A DNA stretch of 64,000 nt from assembly GCA_027422505.1 (NCBI GenBank), contig JAPQWV010000028.1, positions 6,786,001 to 6,850,000 on the forward strand, in the 5' to 3' direction. Within the stretch, counting starts at the first letter, position 1, and each line of letters opens with the position of its first letter. Shown piece after piece: positions 1-11,411 of this stretch. Position numbers and translations under genes: made by a program. The DNA comes from Craterostigma plantagineum. Lineage: Eukaryota > Streptophyta > Magnoliopsida > Lamiales > Linderniaceae. The notes below the pieces were generated by a model that had not been told where the DNA came from, did no database searches, and was given only the letters and a program-made list of their open reading frames with translations.

Positions 1-782
1 CTTCCAATAGATCAATATAATGGAACACCAGCAATAACTAGACATCATTCACAGTATTAACATTATTCATCCAACAATATATTGATATCAATATATCGAT
101 AATATTAATATCATCATCCACCAACAATATTACTATCAAACATATCGACAATATTAATATCACTTATCCACCAACATCATAATAAAAAATATATCGACGT
201 AAGAATGTGCGATAACCTATCGGCAACATACCGAGAAAAGAATGTGCCATAACCTACGTTTCATTGATCAAGCAATAAATATGTGCTCTTCTTATATTCA
301 CATATGGAAACAACGTGAGCTCACCAAAGACATTTGTAGACAACGTAGCTTCGTATAATAGGACCTATAAAACAACAAACCATTACCATATGATACTGCT
401 AGAAAGCTTCTTCATAGGAGAAATGTGGGTACTGTAATTCAACATAATTTGGTACTGCATATTATAAATTGCTTTAACCAATAAATTAGCCAAGTTTTAA
501 CCAAATACTAACCTCCATCAACACCTACAGTATACTAATAGTAGAAAACATAAGGAAAATTCAACTTTTTACAGCTCGACACACAAACCGCAACACCCAC
601 AACTCGACACCCAAATCACGACACCCACAACTCGATACCCAATTTAGGTCAATGCCACTGCCACAAACGTTCATTTTACACCTCACCGGAGTGTTCTCTA
701 CCTCAAATTTGTTCGATCGAGGTCATGAATCTCGAAGGATAACCCACAGTGAAAAAAACAACAAAAACCTACCTCAACTTAC
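1..782. other. Gene-free AT-rich left margin
   Basis: No coding sequence is supported here. Positions about 60-180 contain an imperfect repeat of roughly 70 bases built from ATCAATATATCGA-like and CCACCAACAATATT-like segments. Positions about 570-640 contain short repeats of the type CAACTCGACACCCA. Nothing resembling a known transposon terminus was seen. Confidence 0.5.
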
Positions 783-890
783 CTAGACCGAGAAGCCCAC
801 GGTAGATTAGGCAAGCTCGGAGCTTTTCCGACGCGGGCAGGGGCTTTTCCGTCGCCGGCGAGAGCTTTACCAGGTGAGAGGTGGGGCTGA
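783..890 (-). other. Possible 5' noncoding exon of a gene running left out of the window
   Basis: Read on the minus strand, a locally GC-richer stretch ends at a good splice-donor-like sequence (CTAG followed by GTAAGTTGAGG, junction at 782/783). It sits about 500 bases upstream of the prefoldin transcript in divergent orientation. No ATG-led coding sequence is visible, so this would be a 5' UTR exon of a gene lying left of the window. This is inference from base composition and one splice-like motif only. Confidence 0.22.
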
Positions 891-1398
891 AATTAAAAAG
901 CTACTGGGTGTTCCATTTCAATTAATTGTTTGGAGAAGAAAGGATTTAAATGTAATAAATGAGTGACAAAATCGTCCATGGGTAGTTATGTATAAGATTA
1001 TTTTGATTTAGGGAGTTTGATAATAAATAAAATGAAAGGGGGAGTTAGTTGATAGAAAATAAGGGAATGTGGATTTAATTGAATTTGCCCCCCATTTTAA
1101 AAATCAATTTTCTTAATGATATATAACAAAAATTAAATTTGTTATTCCATTTATAAATATTTGAATCATAAGGGAACAATTAAATATAAAGTATATTACA
1201 TGTAAGTAATTTTTAATAAATTGATGAAAAAGTATCAACACAAATTCTCAAAATTGATGAAAATTTATCAATTAACCTTATTAATATAATTGGACGAACA
1301 TCGAGGGTAAAAAAGGGTTATTGTTTGCTTATTCACTTTACATTTGCTCTCTCGAGGACCTCTGTTCTTTTACTGCGTTCTCCGGATCTGAACTCAAG

Positions 1399-1974
1399 GT
1401 ATGTCGTCTCATAAGCGCGTTAATTTTAATCAATCAGTCTTATTGCTTATCTCAGCTGCTCGATCCTTATTAGGAATTTCTTGTTGATGATAAAGAAAAT
1501 AGTTTTCAGAGCATTACGCTGTTTCAGCTGTTTATACCAGATTAGGGTTCCCTGGAAATCCGAGTCTTTGAGGATGTTCATGATCGCTCATAAAAATTTA
1601 AATTTTATGTCAATGAACATTGACTTTTTGCTGCAAAAACGGTTTTTCTCGTGTTGGGGATTTACTATTTTGAATAATCAGTTGATTCAAGAAGATTAAT
1701 GTGTGCTTTGGATGGTACCAAATAGTGGGGTTTGGTCACCATGAGTATCCCTGGCTTCCTCGAAAGCTTTTATTTTTCATGGAGATGAAGTAAAGTTCAA
1801 TAAAAATGCAATCTGTCCAACTGTTCCAAGCTTTCTTATTGAAATTGAAAGCACCACGGCTGGGGAATCAAATATGTTTACTTCAATGATAGTATGTATG
1901 TATACATATATATCTCGGTGTTTCTTCTCTGAAATCCTAATTTGAGTTTATGTTTGATTGTTACTAAAACTAAG
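1399..1974 (+). other. Probable 5' UTR intron of the prefoldin gene
   Basis: A donor-like AACTCAAG/GTATGT occurs at 1398/1399 and an acceptor-like CTAAG ends at 1974, thirteen bases before the ATG. The stretch between is T-rich and stop-rich, as expected of a plant leader intron. The transcript would begin near 1330-1390, in a CT-rich sequence. Exact boundaries are inferred. Confidence 0.45.
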
Positions 1975-1986
1975 GTATTAATAGAC

Positions 1987-2418
1987 ATGGCTGAAGAACA
2001 ACAACCAACGAACGAGCAAGCCATTGCAAACATCTACGCATCGATGAGATCAGAACTCAACCAAATATACTCGAAGATCACCGAATTGGAGATGGAGGTG
2101 AGCGAGCACACGCTCGTGACAAACGCCATCAAACCGCTCGACCCTTCGAGGCGTTGCTATCGAATGATCGGAGGCGTTTTGGTGGAGAGAACCATAAGAG
2201 AGGTTTTGCCCGCAGTGGAGAGGAACAAGGAAGGGCTCGAAGAGGTGATTTCGAGGCTCAACGAGGCTCTCGAGAAGAAGAAGAAGGAAGTGGCTGAGTT
2301 CGAGGCTAAGTATAAGATCAGAATCAAGAGAGGCGATGGCGGGGAGGTGAAGGGCGAGGCTGGAAATGTGAAGGAAGGGAACGCTCAAGGCGTGCTTGTC
2401 GCTGGTTCTAGTGAGTGA
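1987..2418 (+). CDS. PFD2: Prefoldin subunit 2
   Basis: A single-exon coding sequence of 143 residues encodes a beta-class prefoldin subunit. Prefoldin is a heterohexameric cytosolic co-chaperone that captures unfolded actin and tubulin and passes them to the CCT/TRiC chaperonin. The sequence shows the family layout: an N-terminal coiled-coil helix (about residues 10-50), the conserved beta-hairpin region with RRCYRMIGGVLVERT at 55-69, a second helix rich in Glu and Lys (about 75-115), and a short Gly-rich tail. The length is close to what is usual for plant PFD2. The start chosen is the ATG at 1987 (MAEEQQ); the frame is open a little further upstream, but that stretch overlaps the proposed leader intron. 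No frameshift or stop interrupts it, so it is probably functional. Confidence 0.93.
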   Translation: MAEEQQPTNEQAIANIYASMRSELNQIYSKITELEMEVSEHTLVTNAIKPLDPSRRCYRMIGGVLVERTIREVLPAVERNKEGLEEVISRLNEALEKKKKEVAEFEAKYKIRIKRGDGGEVKGEAGNVKEGNAQGVLVAGSSE

Positions 2419-3776
2419 TTTTACTATGCTTTTTTGTCTTGTTTTCTTAAGTGCTTGTTATGCTGGTTATTATTACCGTTTAGGTGTTTATTAAGTAGAC
2501 TGATGAGCTCATCGTTGGTTTATATTTATTTATAAGGTGACTTTCGATTTTGATGCAAATGGATGTCTTTTTGAAGTTTTTTATGTATGCTTTTTGTTAC
2601 AGCTCGTATAAATCAAGAACGGTAGGAGATGGAATAAACCTGTAGAGTTTAAGGATCTTCTCTTATTTGGTATCCATTTTACATCGCCCGAGAAATTTTG
2701 CCCTGCTTTTTCTGAAATCTCAGTCAAGATAGCTATAACAGTAGCAGAAGTAAGTTGGAACCTGCTATAATACCCCAATAAGACAACTCCTTTATAGTCT
2801 CCGATGCCCGACGTGGTTTCCCTTACTACCAAAATGGCCACAAAGCTTCGGCCATTTCCTTATTCTTCCATTGCTTGGCTTTGATTTACATACGTGACTC
2901 TGTTATCTCTTCTTCCTTGTTGCTTTGGTTTTAGGCGTTTTGTGATCGTTTGTTGCTTGTTCTTGGGTAGGATTTGGGAGCAAGGATTGAGTTTTGGTGA
3001 TGGGATATTGTTGGAAATAAATATGATCTGCCTACAAACTTAAGTTTTTAGGTGAAGTGATCAAAGTTCGATACACGACCATCGCAATAACGTCTAAGTG
3101 CAAGTGAGAATGAAGATCTGAATGGACGTGCTGAAAATAAAAATTTAAATATGGCTAAGATATATTTAGTCGGGGTATAAGCGTGTCTGGTCCTATATAT
3201 TCCTACATGTCACTTCTAATTACCAATGTAGTGCGTAGTGATGTTTTCGTGTTTTGAGAAGATAAAATTATGAGGAAGTTATGTGTTTTCACGTGTTAAA
3301 TGTCGTCTAAATTAACGATTAATTTATCCGGGGAAACAGTCTAAAATCGATTACATTGGGGATTAAAAGTAACAGCGAAATATGGGGATCAGAAACGCTC
3401 ATACCTTAAATATTGGTAAGTAAAAATGTTGTTGCCTTAAGATCCCCTTAAAATTTAATAGATGTGTCGAACCATGGTTTAAGACTCTGAAATTTAATTT
3501 ATGAAATATAATAATAAAAAAATGTAGGTAGAAACTTATCAACTCCATGCTCGAGAAGCCCTACCTACCTACTAAAAACTAAGGACACTTGCTTGACATA
3601 TGTGAGAAAGCTTGTTCCAAGTAAGACAAAGCTAGTCACCTAAATATGTGCCACAGCCCACCGTAGTTAGTTAAGGTAGTTTATCAATGAATCCCCTCAA
3701 ATATTTATAATACACACACACAACACCAAATAGCACAATTGTATATCATCATCAGCTCAGGCAATAAAAGGACACC
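2419..3776. other. Intergenic region with PFD2 3' UTR and LTP-gene promoter
   Basis: The first 150-200 bases are probably the prefoldin 3' UTR. No further coding sequence is supported. A TATA-like ATATTTATAA lies at 3701-3710, about 65 bases upstream of the lipid-transfer-protein ATG, followed by a short CA-rich stretch. This is a plausible core promoter for that gene. Confidence 0.5.
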
Positions 3777-5937
3777 ATGGGGAAAATCAGTCTTCTTTCA
3801 GTTCGAGCAATAATATCGCTGATCGTATTATTATCATCTCCTCACCATGCGAAAGCTCAATCGAATACGAGGTCAGCATGCACGGGCCCGATGATAAACA
3901 GCTTCAGCACTTGCCTGAATTACCTCACTAGCGGATCGAACGAATCCTCACCGTCGAATGAGTGCTGTGATTCGCTGAGGAGTTTGATGAGCAACGGTCA
4001 GGATTGCATGTGCCTAATAGTGGCAGGAGGAGCTTTTCAAGTGCCCTTCAATAACCCTTGCCATCTCTCTACCAAAGGCTTGTAATAATAATGGAGGAGT
4101 GCCCATTCAGTGCAAAGGTACGTTTTGTTACCACTATTTATTTGTTTATTTATTTTCAGACTAATAAGCAGTTCCCTGGAAAAAAACAAATAAATTTCGT
4201 TTTGTTTACTGGAAAGTAACTGCATCGTTAGTAATATTTAATTTAGGAGGTGTTTGCTTTGGGGTGATCCTCCAAAACATCACCGTAATCCTCTCGTCAC
4301 CTTATCATCACCATGTTTGTTTAGCCTAGGTGATGAGTCATCACCGTAATGACAGATCACCTAGGTGATGAAAATGGGGTGATATTTTACCTTTTGGATC
4401 ACCCCAAAAAAGCTAGGTGATCTTACATCACCGTGATGGGGTCATATTTCAAATTTGTATTTGGATAACATTACCCCTTAATTTAGCATTTATACCTAAT
4501 ACATATCCTTATTCATATTTTAAATTATATAATTAGATTATTTAAATCTTAAAATAATATATTTAATAATAAATCATTATATTGAATAATAAATAATTAT
4601 TGAATAACTATACGGAAAACTTGTTATTAATTCTTAAAAAATTAAACTCGATAATAAAATAGTAATCATTATTATGTAAATATCATATATATATCATTCA
4701 CATAATTTATTTAATATTCATAGGGTTAAATATGACATTTATGCAATATCACCCCACACATCACCGTGATTAGACAAACACAATATTCTAATATCGCATT
4801 GATATGCAAAATGAAATATCACCTCAAAACAAACACAGTAATGATATATTACCTTATCCACATCACGGTGATATTCACATTACGGTGATGTGAGTATCAC
4901 CTTGATGTTGGATCACTAGAAACAAACACCCCCTTAGTTACATTTCTTTTTTATGGGCTGTTAGTGTAGATTCCGGAAATAATAATAGTCGAGGGGGGTT
5001 GGGTCGACCAAGTGATCCTCCTCCCAGCACCACAGGTATATTCTACTCTATGATTAGATTCAATTATTTAAATATAGGGTTTGAACAATAAACATACTCC
5101 AACCATCTCCTCTATAATTTATTCTATACATAATATTTTCTCAATATTTTCCTTTATATATTAAATTATTTTGTAAGAAAAAACGGCAAAAAAAAGAGTA
5201 GAGGAGGAACAATGCCCCTCTGTAAATAACGTTGCACTGTTCACCCCCTCGAAGTTTAGGGTGACATTTGGGGTTACGTTGGAATTCCCAACCTTATTCT
5301 TGGCATCCAATGCTGCATTCAGAGGTCCTTTGGAGATGCCCTAAGGAAATCTGAATTAGCGGGTGTCAATTCTAAGTTTGTAAGTTTAGAAATTGAAACA
5401 ATTTAACAACTAAATTAAAGATTGCAATTTTATGACATTAAGTTTCAAAATTGAATTAATTTTTCAAAGTTCTAGAAAAAATTGTCCTCAAAATCCTTTT
5501 TTTGTAAACTTACTATTCTAAACTACGATTTTTGATTTATGCGTCGGTCAATTTTTAAACTTATTATTGTAAACTCACGATAATTTTCTTAAGTGGCCTT
5601 ATATGCCAACCTTACCGAAAAAATAATTAATCCTAAAATTTCATATAGTAAGAACAATTATGATAAATATTTCAAAATGTTCCTCACAGTTCCATTTCTA
5701 CCTTTGCCCTTCACGCCGCCGTCTTCAATACTGTCGATAACAGGCGGAACGATACCTCCTTTCATCGGCGTAACACCGCCTTCGCAAGGCATCGGAGACT
5801 ATGTCCCGACCCTCACACCGCCCGGGATGAGACCCACCTTGACTTCGTCGTCAGCCCATCGATGGCCTTGTCGTTGCTATAGGACTATCTTGTTTTTCGT
5901 CTTAGCATCGATGCTGAGCACTTTCTTGCTCATGTAA
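3777..5937 (+). CDS. GPI-anchored non-specific lipid-transfer protein (LTPG-like), 3 exons, frameshift in exon 1
   Basis: LTPG proteins are secreted eight-cysteine proteins tethered to the outer plasma membrane and linked to cuticular lipid export. Likely exons are 3777-4117, 4970-5035 and 5690-5937, all with GT-AG junctions in phase 1. Exon 1 encodes a signal peptide (about residues 1-27, ending near HHAKA) and the cysteine pattern C, C, CC, CxC. The last two cysteines lie in another reading frame, so a one-base shift near 4050-4060 breaks the gene; read literally, translation ends at 4085. Exon 2 is Ser/Pro-rich. Exon 3 carries a Pro/Thr/Ser-rich linker and a hydrophobic C-terminal tail typical of a GPI signal. 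Intron 1 holds a 688-bp MITE. Either this is a recent pseudogene or the shift is an assembly error. The family is confident; functionality is not. Confidence 0.8.
4246..4933. mobile_element. PIF/Harbinger-type MITE in intron 1 of the LTPG-like gene
   Basis: The termini are imperfect inverted repeats: GGAGGTGTTTGCTTTGGGG at the left, and a right end whose complement begins GGGGGTGTTTGTTTCTAGTG. The element is flanked on both sides by TTA (4243-4245 and 4934-4936), the 3-bp target duplication typical of PIF/Harbinger (Tourist-like) elements. Multiple ATCACCGTGAT-like segments near both ends enlarge the subterminal inverted repeats. The middle is AT-rich and noncoding, so the element is non-autonomous. 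Confidence 0.8.
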
Positions 5938-7040
5938 TGTCGATGCATATGCGTAGATTTTCTTTTCTTGCTCTTTTTTTAGTGATTATAGGAGTGGATT
6001 GGATTTAATGTGCAAAATAAACAAGTACTTTGTTATGATTCAAAAATACATTAATCGTCCACAAGATACGACTAGTTCTTTACTTGTTATTGCAGCACTA
6101 CGACTCGAGTTTCAGGTGTATCATACTCGAAACTTCTTGCTTTGAAAACGAGGGACTCGGAGTGAGCTATCTTAGAAATGATGTTCTTGATTTTTCATTA
6201 CTTTTTTCCATTACATTGAAAGATCCTATTTAAATGATTCGAAACTTTCTCGGATCAATTCGTGAATAGTCGCAACATTACTTTATACCAATTTTGACTC
6301 GCTTTGAACATTTTGACCATGGTCACTTTGCAATTTGATGCAACTTTTGGGCCTATTCGATAACAACACCATTTACTATCAGATCAAACCGCCGGAGCGA
6401 CGTCATCACTAGTGCCACTCATGCATGAGTTCGGGCCCTACAGCCCACTTTCTTTGGTTTATCACTCGTTTGATAGTCAATAATGAGTAAGCATATATAA
6501 AGAGCAAAAAACTCAGGGTGGGACCTTAGATCCCCCATTATATACTCAGTGTTACTCATTGGCCATTCGATCCCCCATTATATACTGTCAAACACTTTAT
6601 AATTGGCCGACTTCAAAAATTAGTTTCTCAATCGCTCTATATCAGTTTTGAGCAGATTAATAATCTATAGGTTGCTATCAAAATCTAGATTAAAAATCTA
6701 TCATCATTTTCGAGTTTGTCCTAGCAAGCATCACGATTTCTATATTGGGTTATTTAAACCATTTAGGCCCAATGACCCAATAGTCTAAAAAATCTAATAT
6801 TTTCCTTTCTGATATGATACTTATAGAAGACTTCTCGACAAAATTACAGTCAAACAAAAACGTACATATAAAAGCTTCCATTAAGTTCAATATGTTTACT
6901 CATTACCATGGAAATAAAGCAAACATTATACGCAACGCAAGTACATCAAAATAGGTAGATTTGATACATACTCATCCATTATTCTCAATGTATTCAGCAA
7001 AAAATGTGGTGAAAGGAAGATGAAGATAAAGAAATATTAA
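5938..7040. other. Gene-free intergenic region
   Basis: No coding sequence is supported. A partial duplication of GATCCCCCATTATATACT occurs at about 6530-6590. No clear transposon boundary was identified. Confidence 0.5.
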
Positions 7041-7762
7041 GGGGTGAATCTATAGAAAAATACACAATTGTCTAAAAAATTTGCAAATCAGTACTCATAT
7101 CATAAAATTTTTTTTGTAAGTACCCGTTCGACTGTGCTTACCATTTTCCCGATCTTGACGTACCTTTTTATATGTGTATTGCGTACCACGTCACGCATTT
7201 ATATGGTACCCATATATGGTACATATATACGTTCCATGCGGTACCTTGCGGCTGACTATATGAGGGTACCATTTCCTAGCTGTATTACGTACCACAATAC
7301 GTTTCTCTATTGTAGTAACCGGGTCCCCGTGAGCTAGTATGACCAATAAATTTGCATTCGTGATCTATGTGACTAAATAAATTTGCACGCATGTTTTATA
7401 TGACTATATGAAATTTGTGTGCTAATTATATGCTTAATTGATTATATGAAATTTGTGCATTTAACTATGTGGTTTCATGACATCTAACTTGATAGAATTG
7501 TGGTTTCATGACATCTAACTTGATAGAATTTTCGAAAATAAGGAATAAGGGAAATAGAAATTATAAAATTATTTGTAGGAATAGGAATTTGGGCTAATAA
7601 TTGTAGTTGGGCTATATATGAGTAATGGGCTAGATTTAAATAATATGGCCCAAACCCTTAAGAGACAAGCTTCCCTAAAACAAGGAGACCCACGTTAGTC
7701 TAATGTTCCATCACCATGCCTTTACTAAAACATCTAAGAACTTTTCAAAGTAAAAAAAAAGG

Positions 7763-8090
7763 GAGTTACTATTTACCGCCCCGTTTTTACTTGTTACCGC
7801 CCCTTAAAGGATGGAAAAAGACGATTTTGCCCTTATGATATTAATTTAAAAAGAAAAAACTATAATAAACAATAAAAATTTCTATTTAAAGCCCTGTTCC
7901 AGACAACACTTTCCAAATCATACATCCAAACCAGACAAAAACACAAAAAATACTGAAATCGCAATGGATCGCCGACAGGGACAAGGAAAGGGAAAGGGCC
8001 TATTTTCACGAATGGTAAGTAAATTAACGTAAAAATCATTCGTACGTAGTGGATTACCGAACACGGATCGGAATAGTTCGAAAAAACGGC
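7763..8090 (+). repeat. Left terminal inverted repeat of the MULE, with promoter and first exon
   Basis: This repeat pairs with about 16255-16593 on the opposite strand over some 330 bases. It contains a TATA-like TATTTAAAG at 7883-7891, an ATG at 7964 opening the peptide MDRRQGQGKGKG, and a splice donor GTAAGT at about 8015. It therefore supplies the promoter, start codon and first intron donor for the PMD gene. Confidence 0.8.
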
Positions 8091-8109
8091 CGATCGAACG
8101 AGATTTAGA

Positions 8110-8275
8110 GTAGGATTTCGGCCGGCCAAGTCACGACCGAAACATAATTTCGGCGTGATGTGGCCGACCGAAATCATGTTTCGGTCGTGCCTTGGCCGGC
8201 CGAAATCATGTTTCGGTCGTGCCTTGGCCGGCCGAAATCATGTTTCGGCCGTCTCTCCAGGCAACCGAAAATACT
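8110..8275. repeat. Subterminal GGCCGAAA repeat array, left side of MULE
   Basis: Intron 1 of the PMD gene contains at least three tandem copies of a ~32-base unit containing CTTGGCCGGCCGAAATCATG (about 8160-8255) plus single GGCCGAAA/TTTCGGTC motifs. A diverged counterpart occupies 16035-16250 in the intron 1 of the transposase gene. Placement next to the terminal repeats in both arms suggests a transposase-binding or regulatory array. Function is inferred. Confidence 0.55.
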
Positions 8276-8564
8276 GAACGGCCTTTTTTTTAATAAATTT
8301 TTAATTGCAGAACAGGGGTGGGAAGTCCCTACTCGAAGGGAGCAGTAGATCGCCCCCGTTGGAGGGATCCGGAGAGCGTCACACGAGGACGCCCGGCGTT
8401 GACACATCCGTTCGTAGAGAACGGGAGGAGGAGAGGCGGCAGCGAGCGACTGCTTCTCAGTCCGTATATGCGGATTACGATCGGCATGCGGATGATGGTG
8501 TGGCGGATGATGGAGCATCGTTTCAGTCATCCGACGACGATGTGCCACCGGCCTCCTCAGGTAA

Positions 8565-11411
8565 TGTCAGGACCCAGCGTCCTACCTCGTAATCCATTCC
8601 GATCCTAAGTGCCTAATGCTTCGTTATCGTGCAAAAGCGTAAAAATGCGAATAATAATTTTTTTTTTTTAAATGCGTGCGGAAGTCTTATACACAAGTCA
8701 AAAGAATGTTCTAAATCGTTTGGCATTTCATCATGCTCCTATCTATACAAAACACAAGTGTGTGTGTGTAAATATATGCAGCAAAAGCTCCCTATCCGCC
8801 CGGCCTTCACAGGTCGTCATCCATACACACACTCCCACCTCAAAAGCAGCCGGATAGCTTCAACAGATGGGCCTTGCGTAAAAATCAGATCACGTACCGT
8901 GATCGTCCGTACCTACAACACGTAACGTAAGGATGAGCCACCGAGGCTCAGTAAGCAGAAATTTTGCATGTATGCACGTGTCCTAACGATCAACAATCCA
9001 CGCCGTCGTTTTCTAACGCTCATACTCTTTTTCTTATACTCATACTCTTTTCTTACACTCATACTCTTTTCTTGACTCGTACATCATATGGGCCCTCGGC
9101 TTTCTATCCCACTATGCGCCATATCATAGAGATCTCAATCCACTAGGGATTCGTACATATGTGGAGGTTCACATACTAGAAGGTCACCCGAAGGAATCTT
9201 CCCTTACTCAGTGTGGCCTCCACGCGGACGCTTCTCACTGGTAGCCAACACCGAGGCCACTAACCGCGGAGGTCACCCGAAGGAATCTTCCCTCTCGGTT
9301 AGTGTTCACGCACTAGAAGGACACCCGATGGAATCTTCCCTTACTCAGTGCGTGCCCCGGGCCGCATCCTCCAGGTTGCATCTTCCGCATACGGGGTAAT
9401 ACCCCAGCCTCTTATACAGGCCTTATGGCTTCATTCGCCATGGCTGCATAGGGGAGCCGTGACTCCTCATTGAGTCGACACACACAGGCGATCTTATGCA
9501 CGCTCGTACCTTTCATCTTACGTACTACGTATGCGTGCAAATGCTCATGCCATGCTCATGATGCAGATCATGCTATTATGCAAATAAATATTCATGTCGT
9601 TACACATTTCACATAAGGTCACGTAGGCACAAAATCACACATTCATACGCAGGCAAGTTACGTGTCGTAGTTGGATTTCTACTTACTTCTCGTCCGAGCG
9701 AAATTAGTATTTTCCCCGTTCGCTCCTAACGTACGACCTTTAAACATAAATATTATCGTATTAGTATTACGCCTTTATTATACTTAGGTCGAACTAAATT
9801 ATCGAACTACATTAATTTTCGTTAGAATCCTAAGTCGTTTGACTCTTACTAGGTCAAGTCCCCACCCAATAAATTCTTAAGTAAGGTTAGTATCGAATCT
9901 GTGACCTAATGAATTCGGCGAGAGTTAGGAAATTGTTAATGTTCACTTTGCCCGATTTGATCTCCTATGGATTCATCCGATTTCACATCCATGCAATTTG
10001 CCCGACTTCCTTTGCTTGTGACATGGTCCGATTTGGATTCGATTTGCTTGGATTTCGGTCGATTTGCATCACACTTGGAATTGCCCGATTTGTGGCGTGA
10101 ACCATCTGAAATCGCCGCGCCGTTTCATCACCAAGACGTCATCCCGAAATCGTGCATGGAGTGAAGATTGCTCTCGGTCGATTTGTGGGTTGGCAAGGAT
10201 AGAAATCGCCCGATTCTTGAATGTTGCTCCACATTTCGCCCGACTTGGTGGTGTTGAGCTTCTCTTCGGCGATTTGTTCTCCAAATGCCACGTGGAGTGT
10301 ATATTTATTTCGCCCGATTCCAACATGGAATGCTAGCAGCGAATTGGTCGATTTGAGTCTTGCATAGAATCGCCCGACTTCTAGGGTTTTAGTGCACTAC
10401 AAATCGCCGAGATCTTCTAGGGCTTAAATCGCCCGATTAAATCATCCCTCCAAATTGTTTTTGATCGATTTCTCTCATGCAACTAATCGGCCGATTTGTG
10501 ATGTATCAACACTAAATCGCCGAGTCATACTAGAGTTTGTATTGCACGATTAGGTTAGGTTTCAACAGGATCTAATACTACCTAAATCACCTTCATCGTT
10601 CAATCTACCCAGAAGTTCTAAGTTCTAAGATTTCCTTTTACCCAGAACGTCCAGAACTGATTTAGAATCATCCCAAGCTAAAGTTATAGTCCTAAAAAAA
10701 CACATTAAGCTACCCCATACTTAGTTACTTTCATCGAAACCCTTAATATAGGTTCACACCCTAAGTTATTGCTTTTGCCGTCAATGATACATGTAAATTC
10801 CTAGTTTTAACCAACAGTTTAACTAAATAATCTTAGTAGAAGGAATCGAAATGGCTTAGGGAATTAACTTCACTTACTAATTTTGAAATTCCAAACCAGC
10901 TTGAGGTATTCTTTGAGTTGAACTCCTCTCGGCCTTTTCTTCTTCCTTCTTTTCTTGATTTTCGTTGATGACTTAAGTGAGGTTATGTGGTTGTGTTGGT
11001 TTGATTTAGATATTTTCCTTTGTTTATGATGGTTAAGGTATGGGTTGGCGTGGGTTTTTTCCTTGAATTAAGGAATTTTGTCTCCCATTAGACTTTTCAT
11101 ATATTGGGCCTAATTGTTAAGTTCTAGTCCAAAATAATAAATTCCTAGCTCAATTCCACTCTTTCTTTTGTCACCTTAATTATGCCTTTTTCCTTCTTTA
11201 CTTTCGAAAATCCCTCTCAAAGCTTAGGTGTTATCGTAAGCACATAGTTGTTGGCACATAATTGCACGTAATTGACATAATAATCACGAGCACGAAATTC
11301 GTACAATCACATAATAAGCATATAGCACATACGCAAATAAACACGAAATCACTTAGATTATACATTCATAATTTATTGGCCAACCTAAATTACGAGGACT
11401 CGGGTCTTACA
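8565..11411 (+). mobile_element. Solo LTR (plus orientation) nested in the MULE
   Basis: It starts TGTCAGGACCCAGCG and ends GACTCGGGTCTTACA, with the exact 5-bp duplication GGTAA at 8560-8564 and 11412-11416. The length is 2,847 bases with no gag-pol, so it is a solo LTR. The first ~1.1 kb aligns with the reverse complement of about 18,780-19,805, and the last ~0.35 kb with 7311-7680, showing the two LTRs are relatives. About 9950-10570 contains many dispersed CGCCCGATT and ATCGCC motifs. The insertion point is the 5' splice site of PMD intron 2. Confidence 0.85.

Noticed and set aside
2050..2388. 112-codon open frame antisense to PFD2
   Set aside because: It is a shadow of the prefoldin coding sequence, with a Leu/His-rich composition created by the opposite strand and no family resemblance.
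7068..7337. 89-codon open frame
   Set aside because: It crosses the junction between the outer MITE and the solo LTR at 7310/7311, so it cannot be an ancestral gene.
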